Shown: positions 53,152 to 62,145, numbered from the stretch's first letter. The stretch is 64,000 nucleotides of DNA from Methanobacterium sp. BRmetb2 (GCA_003491285.1 CP022705.1:310001-374000); one strand, 5' to 3'. The notes: a model not told the origin generated them from the sequence alone. Numbers and translations are program-made.

Positions 53152-53682
53152 TTATTGAACTGTAATTTTTATGGCTCTAGAATCTGATCCACCCATACTG
53201 TCATTTACTGTAAAAGTTACATTGTATTCTTTATCGTCTTCTTCTGTAGGAGTCCAAGAAAATTTACCACTTAAAGAATCAAGATTGGCACTAGCTGGTC
53301 CATTAATCATAGTGTAATTCAAATTATAATTAGCAGTACTAATACCTGCTACTGTAAATTCTAAAGTTTTACCCACACTATTCAACTGATCTTCAAGTGG
53401 GAACATTACAGTCCGGTTCGGTGTCCCCATTCGGTGACCTATAAAACCAGCAATTCCACCAACCGCAGCACTTGCCACTCCAATTAAGCCTTCCATTTTT
53501 TCTGAAAACCCTATACTCACAATTATGGCAATTAATGCCACTGCCGTTAATCCTATGAGTCCCAAAGCCTGTACTTTATGACGGCTGCGCATATTAAGGC
53601 TTTGCACTTTCCAGGCAAATATTGCAGTTACTAAAACTAAGATTGCTCCAATTATTATCAAAATTTCCACATATTGTTCCAA
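53152..53682 (-). CDS. membrane-anchored Ig-like domain protein
   Basis: This 176-residue protein has two or three N-terminal membrane helices (EILIIIGAILVLVTAIFAW, ALGLIGLTAVALIAIIVSI, GVASAAVGGIAGFIG). These are followed by an extracytoplasmic domain of the putative-Ig (cadherin-like) type: FTVAGISTANYNLNYTMING and GKFSWTPTEEDDKEYNVTFTVNDSMGG. Such domains occur in archaeal surface proteins. The start is TTG after GGGGGATT. Confidence 0.75.
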   Translation of the reverse strand: MEQYVEILIIIGAILVLVTAIFAWKVQSLNMRSRHKVQALGLIGLTAVALIAIIVSIGFSEKMEGLIGVASAAVGGIAGFIGHRMGTPNRTVMFPLEDQLNSVGKTLEFTVAGISTANYNLNYTMINGPASANLDSLSGKFSWTPTEEDDKEYNVTFTVNDSMGGSDSRAIKITVQ

Positions 53683-53889
53683 AAATAATCCCCCTATTAA
53701 TATATGAATTATTATTATACTAATTTTTTATGATAATTATCCCCAAGCCACTGAATAAAAAATATATTGAAAAATAATTCAAAAACTATGACTACCTATA
53801 AATTAGATCAAATTTTAAACCCAAAGCAATATATTTAATTAACACATTAATGTTCTATCTCTAAAAAATAGAAATAAGGAGGTTTTTAT

Positions 53890-54465
53890 TTGGATAAGAA
53901 ATATATTGCCCTAATTATCGTGGCCCTGGTTGTAATTATAGGTGTAGGAGGATATTTTACATACCAGGAGCATCAATCTAGTAATTATAACAATTATCTT
54001 AAAAAATCAGATGGTTTATGGTTAGATGCTAGATCATCTTTTACACAAATCAATATGGAAAATGAATCATCTAAAACTAATATCAACTATATCAATGACT
54101 CTATCAACTTCACAGATCAAGCTATTAATAGTACCCAGGAAATGATGAAAATTGCTCCGGATAATGCAACCAAAAAATTTGCCAAGATAAGAATAGAACA
54201 ATTCCAGGAATCTAAAAAGATAATGGGACTTTATCAACAAATAATCGGAAAAATGCAAACCGGTGGAGTAGAAGAAGCAATAAAAACTGCCAATTCACTT
54301 GAAACACAATTAACCACCAGTACCCAGAAGTTAGATTCTCTACAAAATCAATTAATTGAATTGGTCAATTCGAACCCATCACTTAAAAATCGTTTAATAA
54401 CTGTTTTAGGTGAAGAAAGAGTAGATGAAATGATAAAAAAGCCTGAAAACTCAGGAAACGGTTGA
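53890..54465 (+). CDS. membrane-anchored helical surface protein
   Basis: This 191-residue protein starts with TTG behind AAGGAGG. An N-terminal hydrophobic anchor (KYIALIIVALVVIIGVGGYF) is followed by a long helical, Asn/Gln-rich outer domain without enzyme motifs. The design is similar to that of the lipoprotein at 30904-31395. It lies beside the Ig-like protein, divergent from it, so both may be envelope components. No known family. Confidence 0.7.
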   Translation: MDKKYIALIIVALVVIIGVGGYFTYQEHQSSNYNNYLKKSDGLWLDARSSFTQINMENESSKTNINYINDSINFTDQAINSTQEMMKIAPDNATKKFAKIRIEQFQESKKIMGLYQQIIGKMQTGGVEEAIKTANSLETQLTTSTQKLDSLQNQLIELVNSNPSLKNRLITVLGEERVDEMIKKPENSGNG

Positions 54466-54586
54466 ATCAATTTACTCTTTATTTTTTTAATTAATTGAAT
54501 ATAAAATCATTTATGAAATAATTTAAGTAAAATAAAATTAATTTTTAATTTTTCATCCATTTAAAAGATAATAGTGTATTATAAGA

Positions 54587-54919
54587 TTAAGGAATTACTG
54601 TAGGCAAACCCATTGTTTTCCATCTCATTATTCCTCCTAAAAGATTATAAATCTCTTTAAAGCCCATAATACTCATCAAATCCATGGCACTCTTACTTCT
54701 AACCCCACTTCTACAATAAATTAAATAAAAATTATCCTTGTTCAGTTTTTCCAATTCATCTTTAAAATTAGCTGAATAATAATCCAGGAGCACTGCTCCT
54801 TTTATATGGTCTTCATTAAATTCTGCAGGAGTTCTAACATCCAGTACAATAAAATTAGAATTATTACAATTTTCTTCTATTATATTTAAAGCTTCTTGGG
54901 GGTTTACATCCATTAACAT
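54587..54919 (-). CDS. rhodanese-like domain protein
   Basis: This 110-residue single rhodanese domain has VLDVRTPAEFNEDHIKGAVLLDY near the start and the active-site loop YCRSGVRS with the persulphide cysteine. It may move sulphur for thiolation or iron-sulphur assembly, or act as a sulphurtransferase in redox responses. GTGGT lies before the ATG. It has no clear partner nearby. Confidence 0.85.
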   Translation of the reverse strand: MLMDVNPQEALNIIEENCNNSNFIVLDVRTPAEFNEDHIKGAVLLDYYSANFKDELEKLNKDNFYLIYCRSGVRSKSAMDLMSIMGFKEIYNLLGGIMRWKTMGLPTVIP

Positions 54920-55010
54920 ATTTTTACCACTTACCTGTTTTTAATATTATTTTTACCAGATGCTAAAAATAATTTTCCAATCAAAATATTAAAAAAGTGA
55001 ATATCAACTT

Positions 55011-56462
55011 TTAATTATTTTTAAATCCTAAAATAGGCCGGGTTAACCTTTCTAGTACATCCCTTAAAATATCCTTAAAAAGTAGTAATTCTTCCCGACG
55101 AATACCTCCTAATAACCATAATAGAACCACATAAACTAAAAATGATAAAACTACTCCGAAAAGAATATTTAATGGCCCAATTGGATTTAGAATTACCAAT
55201 AACCCTGACATCAATATTGATGCCACAATAGTTTTAGAAATAAATCCAAAGTAAAAATTGCACCTTAAAAATTTAAAAGAATAGTGTAGGGTGACAATAA
55301 AAGCAAATAAATACACTAAGAGAGTGGTAACTGCTATTCCAATTATTCCAAAATAAAAACCAAATGTAAGATCCATTACTAAATTAAGGACAATAGAAAT
55401 CAACCATATATTCCCAGTTATCTGAGTTTTCCTCTCCAAAAATATTATCTGACTTATGATACCATAAAGTCCAAAGAACAATCCTCCTACAGCCACTATA
55501 GGCGTTATAAGATAACCATTAAGGGCCATATTGGGAGTGGATAAAAGTAGGAGGAGAGGTTTAGATAGTATGGTCAGTATAAACACTGACGGTATGGCCA
55601 TTATTAAAAAAAATTTAATAGAATGGTTAATTAATGATTTAATCCTTCTCACATTATTTTGGGCATAATACTGGGAAAGTATAGGCAGTAAAACCGTATA
55701 AAATGGAGATAATAGTATGGATATAATGCTTCCCAGTAAGTATCCCCCAGAGTAGTATCCTACAAATGACAATCCAAGAAGAAGTCCAATGAGATACCGA
55801 TCAGTTATATCCAGTATCCAAAAAGATATATTACTGGGTATGGTAGGCAAACCAAAATTTAAATAAGCTCTAATATTATGAAATTTTGGTAAAGTGAAAC
55901 CTATCTTGGAGATGATAAGTAGATACATTGCAGCAAAAATGATGATTTGAGCTATTAAAAATCCAAATACTGCTCCTGTGATGCCGTAACCTAAAAATAA
56001 TGAAAATGAAACAATAATAATTATTAGATATGCATTTAAAAATGTGAAAAAGGAATAAGATTTCATCTGATTAAATGTTCTAAAAAAATCAAATGATAAC
56101 AGAATTAATCCTGCGATAAATATGCATACTGGCAGTACCAGGGATACTATAAAATTTCCCTGAAATAATACGTCTGCTATGGGCTGGTAAAATATTAGGA
56201 GTAGTACTGCCACAAATAGACAACCCATTATCACCAGGAAAGCTATGGTATAAAATGTTTCTTTTATCTCCTCCGGGTTTTGGGATGCTGATAAAAATCG
56301 TACCATGGTATAAGGAAGGCCCAAAGCAGCAATTGCCGGGATTAAAGTAATGGTATTATTAAACTGTATCCAAATACCATAGTTTGCTGCTCCCAAGCTT
56401 TTGGAGATGATTGGCAGCAAAATAAGGGGACTCAAACTTACCAGTATACTGGTTATTCCCAC
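55011..56462 (-). CDS. polysaccharide flippase (Wzx/MVF-like)
   Basis: This 483-residue protein has about 12-14 membrane helices of the MOP superfamily, exporting lipid-linked sugars across the membrane. The opening VGITSILVSLSPLILLPIISKSLG is typical of oligosaccharide flippases. The substrate is unknown and no glycosyltransferases are adjacent. The first good start in frame is GTG 56462, inside helix 1. Codons before it read DEYKYFVKQIIL without an ATG; an in-frame ATT at 56501 would give the family-like N terminus. See findings. Confidence 0.85.
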   Translation of the reverse strand: MGITSILVSLSPLILLPIISKSLGAANYGIWIQFNNTITLIPAIAALGLPYTMVRFLSASQNPEEIKETFYTIAFLVIMGCLFVAVLLLIFYQPIADVLFQGNFIVSLVLPVCIFIAGLILLSFDFFRTFNQMKSYSFFTFLNAYLIIIIVSFSLFLGYGITGAVFGFLIAQIIIFAAMYLLIISKIGFTLPKFHNIRAYLNFGLPTIPSNISFWILDITDRYLIGLLLGLSFVGYYSGGYLLGSIISILLSPFYTVLLPILSQYYAQNNVRRIKSLINHSIKFFLIMAIPSVFILTILSKPLLLLLSTPNMALNGYLITPIVAVGGLFFGLYGIISQIIFLERKTQITGNIWLISIVLNLVMDLTFGFYFGIIGIAVTTLLVYLFAFIVTLHYSFKFLRCNFYFGFISKTIVASILMSGLLVILNPIGPLNILFGVVLSFLVYVVLLWLLGGIRREELLLFKDILRDVLERLTRPILGFKNN

Positions 56463-56876
56463 TAAAATAATTTGTTTTACAAAATATTTGTATTCATCAA
56501 TAATTACACAACCAAAAATGTTGTGTTACACTCATATCAATACATTATATGTTAATTATATACATTAACTAATGACATGATAAAAATTTTCACTGTTTTT
56601 TTATTTTTATAATATGGAATTTGGAACTGTTTCTCCTAGTTAAATTATATTTCAGATAAAATAATCAAATTAATCTCTGAATAATGTAATAATTTTCAAT
56701 TTATATTCTCATTCTATCATATTAAATAGATAATTGGTTGTATAGCAGAATTTAATTGATACCTATTTCTTTTTTTAAAATAATCGTTCATTATATTAAG
56801 TGCTTAAAACATAGTTATACTAAAAAATAAGCAGTAATAATTAGGTATTTAAAGAATGATGTGGAGGTATGAATCT
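56463..56876. other. AT-rich spacer upstream of the stress group
   Basis: This 414-base spacer sits between divergent genes. The first 40 bases carry the possible N-terminal extension of the flippase on the minus strand. I see no small gene with a ribosome site, no repeat and no hairpin of note in the rest. Confidence 0.5.
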
Positions 56877-57116
56877 ATGAAAGTAGTTGAGGCTGTGATT
56901 GGTAAAGAAGTTATAGATGAATCTGGTGATCAGGTAGGTATAGTGGAGGATATCAATTGGAACTTTGAAGATAACAGGATCGAATCTATTATACTAAAAG
57001 AAGCAGGTATATCTGCCAAAATAGGGTTAGGCGATGAGAAAATTGTAAGTTATGAAATGATCAAGACCATTGGAGACAAAGTATTGATTAAAGGCCTGCT
57101 TTTAGCTAAGAAATAA
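56877..57116 (+). CDS. PRC-barrel domain protein
   Basis: This 79-residue PRC-barrel domain has the strands VVEAVIGKEVIDESGDQVGIVEDINW and SIILKEAGISAK. PRC barrels occur in RNA-processing (RimM) and photosynthetic proteins; archaeal single-domain copies have no known role. GGAGG 9 bases before ATG 56877 is the better start; earlier ATGs are less supported. It opens the stress group of 56.9-58.1 kb. Confidence 0.82.
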   Translation: MKVVEAVIGKEVIDESGDQVGIVEDINWNFEDNRIESIILKEAGISAKIGLGDEKIVSYEMIKTIGDKVLIKGLLLAKK

Positions 57117-57173
57117 TTGTAGATATAATGAGTGATGATTTTTTTAGATAAAAAAAGTTAAAAAGGAGAGATG

Positions 57174-57332
57174 ATGAATATGGGAGATTTAAAAGGGAAA
57201 ATTAAAGAAAAAAAAGGAGAAGTAAAAGGTAAAGCAAAAGAAATGGAAGGAGAATTAAAAGGCAAAGTTAAAGAAACTGAAGGTAAAATGAAAGGTAAAA
57301 TGAAAGGTAAAATTAAGGAAGAAAAAGAATAA
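57174..57332 (+). CDS. CsbD-like lysine/glutamate-rich mini-protein
   Basis: The 52 residues are almost entirely K, E, G and M, in repeated KGKxKEKxGExKGK units: DLKGKIKEKKGEVKGKAK, then ELKGKVKETEGK. This is the CsbD-like stress-protein pattern, with an unstructured or helical, highly charged chain. AAAGGAG lies 5 bases before ATG 57174; ATGs at 57171 and 57180 are alternatives. The next gene carries a similar arm, so a shared partner or origin is plausible. Confidence 0.75.
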   Translation: MNMGDLKGKIKEKKGEVKGKAKEMEGELKGKVKETEGKMKGKMKGKIKEEKE

Positions 57333-57424
57333 TAAAAGCCAATATTGAATAAAATCGACATCAAGAGACTAATTTTATGACCCATTTTAATAGATATTCC
57401 AAGGTATAATTGGGGGGATAAGTT

Positions 57425-58135
57425 ATGGTTAATGAGGAAATAGTTGAATCAAAAGATGAAATGAAAAAAAAGATGGAAAAAATGAAAGAAGAAGCTTCAA
57501 AAAAGAAAGAAAAAATAAAAGAAACAACAGGTAACGTCAAAGAAGACATCAGCAAAAAAAAGGAAGATGTAAGTGAAAATATAGAAGAGATAAAAGAAGA
57601 GGCTTCAAAAAAGAAAGAAAAAATAAAAGAAACAACTGGTGAAATCAAAAAAGAGGCTGTTGAACAAAAAAATAAACTAGAAGAAGAGAGTGAAGCAGAA
57701 GGTATGACTCCTCCAGAAAAATTATTAAATGATATTGTAAAAGGTTTCCAACAAAGAACAGGGGAAATTAACGAAACTATAGCCGATTATGCAAAAGAGT
57801 ATAAAGGTTCAAAAATCAAAAAACCATTGATTGATGTTTTAGAAACCAATGAAACTATAATAATCATAGCCGACCTTCCTAAAGTAAAAAAAGAAGATCT
57901 TGATATTGGTATCTCCAGAAATATTGTAGAAATCGCCACAAAATTCAAAGAAGATGTTGATATTGAAGGTGCAAAATTCATACAAAAAGAGAGAAGTTAT
58001 GGTGAAACCAAACGTTCAATAAATTTGTCAAGTGATATAAAAATTAAGGAAGTTTCTGCCAAATTAAAAGACTGTACACTAACAATTACACTCCCTAAAG
58101 CCGAAAAAGATGTAGCTAAAGTACAAATAGAATAA
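57425..58135 (+). CDS. small heat shock protein (Hsp20) with lysine/glutamate-rich repeated arm
   Basis: This 236-residue protein has two parts. Residues 1-90 form a charged helical arm with two identical 16-residue copies of KEEASKKKEKIKETTG, at 21-36 and 57-72 (period 36). Residues 125-236 are an alpha-crystallin domain: DVLETNETIIIIADLPKVKKEDLDI, KFIQKERSYGETKRSINL, and the C-terminal LKDCTLTITLPKAE. A usual IxI tail is not evident. GGGGG precedes the ATG. It probably binds unfolding proteins, while the arm may interact with membranes or nucleic acid. Confidence 0.88.
   Translation: MVNEEIVESKDEMKKKMEKMKEEASKKKEKIKETTGNVKEDISKKKEDVSENIEEIKEEASKKKEKIKETTGEIKKEAVEQKNKLEEESEAEGMTPPEKLLNDIVKGFQQRTGEINETIADYAKEYKGSKIKKPLIDVLETNETIIIIADLPKVKKEDLDIGISRNIVEIATKFKEDVDIEGAKFIQKERSYGETKRSINLSSDIKIKEVSAKLKDCTLTITLPKAEKDVAKVQIE
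57485..57640 (+). repeat. two 48-base in-frame copies inside the Hsp20 gene
   Basis: Bases 57485-57532 and 57593-57640 encode the same 16 residues, KEEASKKKEKIKETTG. The DNA copies differ at a few synonymous sites only, so the arm grew by an internal duplication. Confidence 0.8.
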
Positions 58136-58246
58136 TATTCAACTAGTTGATTTTTGATGTAGAATACATCAAGAATTATATTTTTTTAGATTCGTTTTAG
58201 ATTTTAAATTAAAAAATAAAAAAGTAAAGGTTTTTTAACCTTTATC

Positions 58247-59890
58247 TTACATCATTGGTGGCATTCCACCCGGCATTCCACCCATACCTTCCATTCCTTC
58301 CATGTCAGGTTGTCCTCCAGTGCCGCTAGATGCAATTACATCGTCAATTCTTAGAATCATTTCGGCAGCTTCGGCAGCAGATTGTATAGCCTGTTTTTTA
58401 ACCCTGTGAGGTTCAATTACACCAGCCTCGTACATGTCAGCAACATCACCTTCAAACACGTTTAATCCCATGTATGAGGAGGTTTCGTGTGCTGCTCTTA
58501 AATCCACCAGAGAATCAATACTGTCCAATCCTGCGTTTTCAGCTAAGGTTTTTGGAACAACTTCCAATGCTTCTGCAAATGCAGTTACTGCTAATTGTTC
58601 TCTTCCACTTATGGATTCAGCGTAATCTTTGAGTTTTTTGGCCAGTTCTATTTCAGGTGCTCCTCCACCAGCTACTACTTTTCCATCTTCTACGGTAGCT
58701 GCGACCACACCAATTGCATCGTCAACTGCTCTTTCAATCTCGTCTACCACGTGGTTAGTGGATCCTCTAACTAGTAGGGTTACTGCTTTTGCTTCTTTGC
58801 AGTCTTCTACGAAAATCATTTCTTCGCCAGAAATTCTCTTCTCAGAAACTAATCCTGCTTCTCCAATGTCTGCGGCAGATAAATCTTCGATATTGCTTAC
58901 TACTTTAGCACCGGTTGCTTTGGATAGTTTGTCTATGTCTGATTTTTTAACTCTCCTAACAGCCATTACATCTGCTTTAGCTAGGTAGTGCTGTGCTAGG
59001 TCGTCTATTCCTTTTTGACAGAATAGAACTTGTGCTCCGCTGTCTACGATTTTGGTGACCATGTCTTTGATCATTTGTTCTTCTTGTTCAATGAATGCTT
59101 GCATCTGTGTTGGGTCAGTGATTCTGATTTCTGCATCTACTTCAGTTTCTTTTACTTCGATTGCAGAGTTTAAGAGTGCGATTTTGGCATTATCTACTTT
59201 TTTAGGCATTCCAGGGTGTACTCTTTCTTTGTCAATTATTACACCTTGGACTAGGGTTGATTCGTCTACTACTGCGCCGTCTTTTTTCTCGATTTTAATG
59301 TGATCTGTGTCAACGTCGCCGTTTTCCTGTACCTGTTTTACAGCATCTACTACTAGTTCTGCTAGTGGTCTTCTTGCTTTTTCAGTTCCTTTACCAGTCA
59401 TTGCAGTCATTGCTACTTTTATGAGGGTGTCTTTATCATCTGCTTCAATTGCGATTGAATTTAAGATTTCTTGTGCTTTTTCAGCGGCTTGTCTGTAACC
59501 CATTGCAACGATGGTTGGGTGTATGTCCTGGTCCAGTAAGTTTTCTGCTTTTTTGAGTAATTCTCCAGCAATGATTACTGCAGTTGTGGTTCCATCCCCT
59601 ACTTCATCTTCTTGGGTTTTAGCCACTTCTACTAACATCTTAGCTGCAGGGTGTTCAATGTCCATTTCCTTTAGAATGGTTACTCCGTCATTTGTGACTA
59701 CTATGTCACCTAGGGAGTCTACTAACATCTTGTCCATTCCTTTCGGACCTAAAGTTGTTCTTACTGTTTCAGCTAGAACTTTTCCAGCCATTATATTCAT
59801 TCTTTGGGCATCTCTTCCTAATAATCTACTTGTACCTTCTGGTAATACTAAAATTGGTTGGCCTTGGCCAGCACCAAATTGTTGTGCCAT
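58247..59890 (-). CDS. thsA: thermosome subunit (group II chaperonin)
   Basis: This 547-residue archaeal chaperonin subunit assembles into an 8-fold double ring for ATP-driven folding. The ATP-binding regions TLGPKGMDKMLVDSLGDIVVTNDGVTIL and EDEVGDGTTTAVIIAGELL are present. Later come RGGTNHVVDEIERAV-like sequence (here RGSTNHVVDEIERAV) and GGGAPEIELAKKL. The C-terminal tail ends in a GGM repeat. GAGAGGTGAA precedes the ATG. Several thermosome genes may exist; the letter is not certain. It converges with the Hsp20 gene. Confidence 0.95.
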   Translation of the reverse strand: MAQQFGAGQGQPILVLPEGTSRLLGRDAQRMNIMAGKVLAETVRTTLGPKGMDKMLVDSLGDIVVTNDGVTILKEMDIEHPAAKMLVEVAKTQEDEVGDGTTTAVIIAGELLKKAENLLDQDIHPTIVAMGYRQAAEKAQEILNSIAIEADDKDTLIKVAMTAMTGKGTEKARRPLAELVVDAVKQVQENGDVDTDHIKIEKKDGAVVDESTLVQGVIIDKERVHPGMPKKVDNAKIALLNSAIEVKETEVDAEIRITDPTQMQAFIEQEEQMIKDMVTKIVDSGAQVLFCQKGIDDLAQHYLAKADVMAVRRVKKSDIDKLSKATGAKVVSNIEDLSAADIGEAGLVSEKRISGEEMIFVEDCKEAKAVTLLVRGSTNHVVDEIERAVDDAIGVVAATVEDGKVVAGGGAPEIELAKKLKDYAESISGREQLAVTAFAEALEVVPKTLAENAGLDSIDSLVDLRAAHETSSYMGLNVFEGDVADMYEAGVIEPHRVKKQAIQSAAEAAEMILRIDDVIASSGTGGQPDMEGMEGMGGMPGGMPPMM

Positions 59891-59935
59891 CTATTTCACC
59901 TCTCTTGTTTGTAATTTATCGATGGGTTAGAGGTT

Positions 59936-59952
59936 CTATAAATAGTTTTGGG
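59936..59952 (-). promoter_or_regulatory. thermosome promoter (BRE/TATA)
   Basis: Read on the minus strand, CCCAAAA followed by CTATTTATAG lies about 46-62 bases before the thermosome ATG. That leaves a leader of roughly 20-25 bases containing GAGAGGTGAA. No heat-shock operator can be recognised with confidence. Confidence 0.5.
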
Positions 59953-60118
59953 TAGATTATTTTATATAGTTCATAAAAAAAGGAGTAACCCCACACCCTC
60001 TTAAAGTAAGCTGAAAGGATTATAAATTATTTATTTGAAGAAAAACACTGATTAATTGATAAATATAATGTTTATAATACATAGTTCAATTATTTAATAG
60101 TATATAAATAGAACCGTG

Positions 60119-60724
60119 ATGAGAATGATTGACTTAACCCACAAATTGTATAATAAAATGCCAGTATATCCAGGCGACCCACCAGTTAAAATTGGAGAGA
60201 TTAAAAATCACCACATGGATGAATATTCCCTCTATAAATTCCAAGGAAACATGCATATGGGCACCCATCTGGATGCACCCTACCACTTCCAAAAAGGTGG
60301 AAGGAAAATTTCAGACTTGAAACTCAATGAACTAATTCAAAAAGCCAGAATCATCGATGTTGATAGTAAGAAGATAAAAGTAAAACACTTAAAATTCTTA
60401 AATGACGAAAAGGTTATTATTTTCAGGACTGGGTGGTCAAGTAAATGGGGAAAAGATGAATACTTCATTAAAAATCCCTATTTATCCTCAAAATGTGCGA
60501 ATTATCTTGTAGAACTGTGTGTTAAAGGCATTGGGATTGATGCCCCCAGTGTTGATCCTTTTGGTGATACATCCAATCACAAAACTCTCTTATCCCATGA
60601 TATTTGGATATTGGAAAACCTAACCAATCTAGATAAAATCTACCATGATCAGTTTAAAATTTATATCATTCCCCTACTTCTTGAGACAGAAAGTTCTCCA
60701 GTAAGGGCCTTTGCTGACCTATAA
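60119..60724 (+). CDS. cyclase-family (KynB-like) metal hydrolase
   Basis: This 201-residue protein of the Cyclase family (kynurenine formamidase-like) has MRMIDLTHKLYNKMPVYPGDPPV at the start, the metal motif HMGTHLDAPYHF and the GIDAPSVDPFGD segment. Members hydrolyse cyclic or formyl amides in several pathways, and no tryptophan-degradation genes are nearby, so the substrate is unknown. GTG 60116 and ATG 60125 are alternative starts. No clear ribosome site is visible. Confidence 0.85.
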   Translation: MRMIDLTHKLYNKMPVYPGDPPVKIGEIKNHHMDEYSLYKFQGNMHMGTHLDAPYHFQKGGRKISDLKLNELIQKARIIDVDSKKIKVKHLKFLNDEKVIIFRTGWSSKWGKDEYFIKNPYLSSKCANYLVELCVKGIGIDAPSVDPFGDTSNHKTLLSHDIWILENLTNLDKIYHDQFKIYIIPLLLETESSPVRAFADL

Positions 60725-60837
60725 TCTTTACAGAATTGAATACGAAATCAAAATAATAATTATAAAATGATAACAGCTTAATACAGTAATTATCAAAAAT
60801 AGTATAGATCAATTTAATATCCTTGAAAATATTACAA

Positions 60838-62049
60838 TTATTTCTTCTGTTTCTTCCAGAATAATTCCTCATTCTTTTTATAAGATTTAATATAGTCTTT
60901 TCGTTCCAAATTCTTTAAAATAAAGTTGAAATTATCGTAGGATAACTCTTTAAAGGCTATCTGGGTAATTTGGGAGTGGAGATCTTTGGTGGATCCCTCT
61001 TCAAAGGGTAGAAGTTGGTAGACTTGCGACTGGAAGGAGGTTAGATCTTTTTTTGGTTTAGCAGTTAATAATTCGAAATACTTCTTAATCTCTTCCAATT
61101 CTTTCAGATCATCAGATTCGGTATTAACAAGCGTAGGTACTTTTTCTACAGGTATATTCTTTAATTGTTTTTCTTTTTCGTCTAAATTCTCTTTTAAACT
61201 GGTTATTTCATTTTCTTTTTGAAGTAAGTCCTTTTTAAGGATGGTGATTTTTGAATTTTTATTTTTAAGTTCTTTATTAAACCCCGATAATTCCTTTTCC
61301 AACTTATTTATCTTATCATTAAATCCAACCAGTTTAGATTCAAGTTTAGCTACAGTTTCACCCTTATCTTCACTTTCAGAGTCTTCCAGTTCTTTTTGTA
61401 ATTTGTTGATTTGAAGTTCTTTTTTCTCAAGGAGATTTTTCAGTTCATCAATATTTTCAGAGCGTCTTTCCAGATCATAAACCCTAGAGTTTTTCTGTTC
61501 AATCTCTTCCATGAGTCCCGATAATTCCTTTTCTTTCTCTTTTAATTTTTGTTTAACGTTTTTAATCTCTGAATCCTTAGCCTCAATTTTGTTTTGGAAT
61601 TTTTCTTTGAGATTTTTGATTTGAATTTCTAAGTCCTCTCTAACCTTGGCTATAACCTGATTTTTATCTTCCATATCCCGTTCAAAGTCTTCTTTTAACT
61701 GTTTAATATGTGAATCTTTATCTTCAACTGTTTTTTTAATAAAAGTTCCTTTATCTTCTAGAGATTTTGCAATATCTCTTTCTTTGTCCAGTTTTGCTTT
61801 CAGGTCCGAAATGTGTGATTCTTTGATCTGCAGTTTTTCCTGTAATCCAATTATTTCCACTTCTTTCCTCTCAAGTTCGAGTTGAGTGTCTTTAAATTTT
61901 CCTATCATTTCTGGATCTTCAATTTCCCCTACCTCATCCGAGCCTTCCTTGCATTTTTTAAGATCCATTTTTAGTTTGCTTATCTCCAGGAGACATGCTT
62001 TAACTAACTCCTTCAACTGCTCCTTTTCTTTATCCTTTAGAAACTGCAT
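60838..62049 (-). CDS. long coiled-coil protein with C-terminal globular domain
   Basis: The 403 residues are a near-continuous coiled coil from about 1 to 290 (heptads such as LKEKFQNKIEAKDSEIKNVKQKLKEKEKELSGL). A linker with Pro/Val/Asp follows, then a C-terminal domain of about 90 residues (LTSFQSQVYQLLPFEEGST, DNFNFILKNLERKDYIKSYKK) that may be a winged helix. It is cytosolic. SMC-like ATPase motifs are absent. The promoter region holds three TGGAAACT repeats. A role in chromosome organisation or as a scaffold is possible but unsupported. Confidence 0.7.
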   Translation of the reverse strand: MQFLKDKEKEQLKELVKACLLEISKLKMDLKKCKEGSDEVGEIEDPEMIGKFKDTQLELERKEVEIIGLQEKLQIKESHISDLKAKLDKERDIAKSLEDKGTFIKKTVEDKDSHIKQLKEDFERDMEDKNQVIAKVREDLEIQIKNLKEKFQNKIEAKDSEIKNVKQKLKEKEKELSGLMEEIEQKNSRVYDLERRSENIDELKNLLEKKELQINKLQKELEDSESEDKGETVAKLESKLVGFNDKINKLEKELSGFNKELKNKNSKITILKKDLLQKENEITSLKENLDEKEKQLKNIPVEKVPTLVNTESDDLKELEEIKKYFELLTAKPKKDLTSFQSQVYQLLPFEEGSTKDLHSQITQIAFKELSYDNFNFILKNLERKDYIKSYKKNEELFWKKQKK

Positions 62050-62070
62050 TGTATCACACTCATGCCTACT

Positions 62071-62140
62071 TGGAAACTAAAATTTAACATTGCATATCAT
62101 ATCTGGAAACTAAAAGTTACCTACTATAAATTTGGAAACT
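62071..62140. repeat. three TGGAAACT direct repeats upstream of the coiled-coil gene
   Basis: TGGAAACT occurs at 62071-62078, 62104-62111 and 62133-62140. The first two copies extend to TGGAAACTAAAA. Spacings are 33 and 29 bases. They lie 22-91 bases before the coiled-coil start, read as AGTTTCCA on its strand. They could be regulator sites. Confidence 0.55.
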
Positions 62141-62145
62141 GTATT

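Noticed and set aside
57485..57640. CRISPR or satellite repeat
   Set aside because: The two copies are in frame within the Hsp20 gene and differ only at synonymous sites.
57158..57981. Minus-strand frames rich in Ser/Phe opposite the CsbD-like and Hsp20 genes
   Set aside because: They arise from complementing the Lys/Glu-rich codons and carry no start signal.
58434..59930. Several plus-strand frames opposite the thermosome
   Set aside because: They are serine/threonine-rich mirror images of the chaperonin coding strand without ribosome sites.
62071..62140. CRISPR array
   Set aside because: Only three 8-base repeats with uneven spacing; no 24-37 base repeats and no cas genes.
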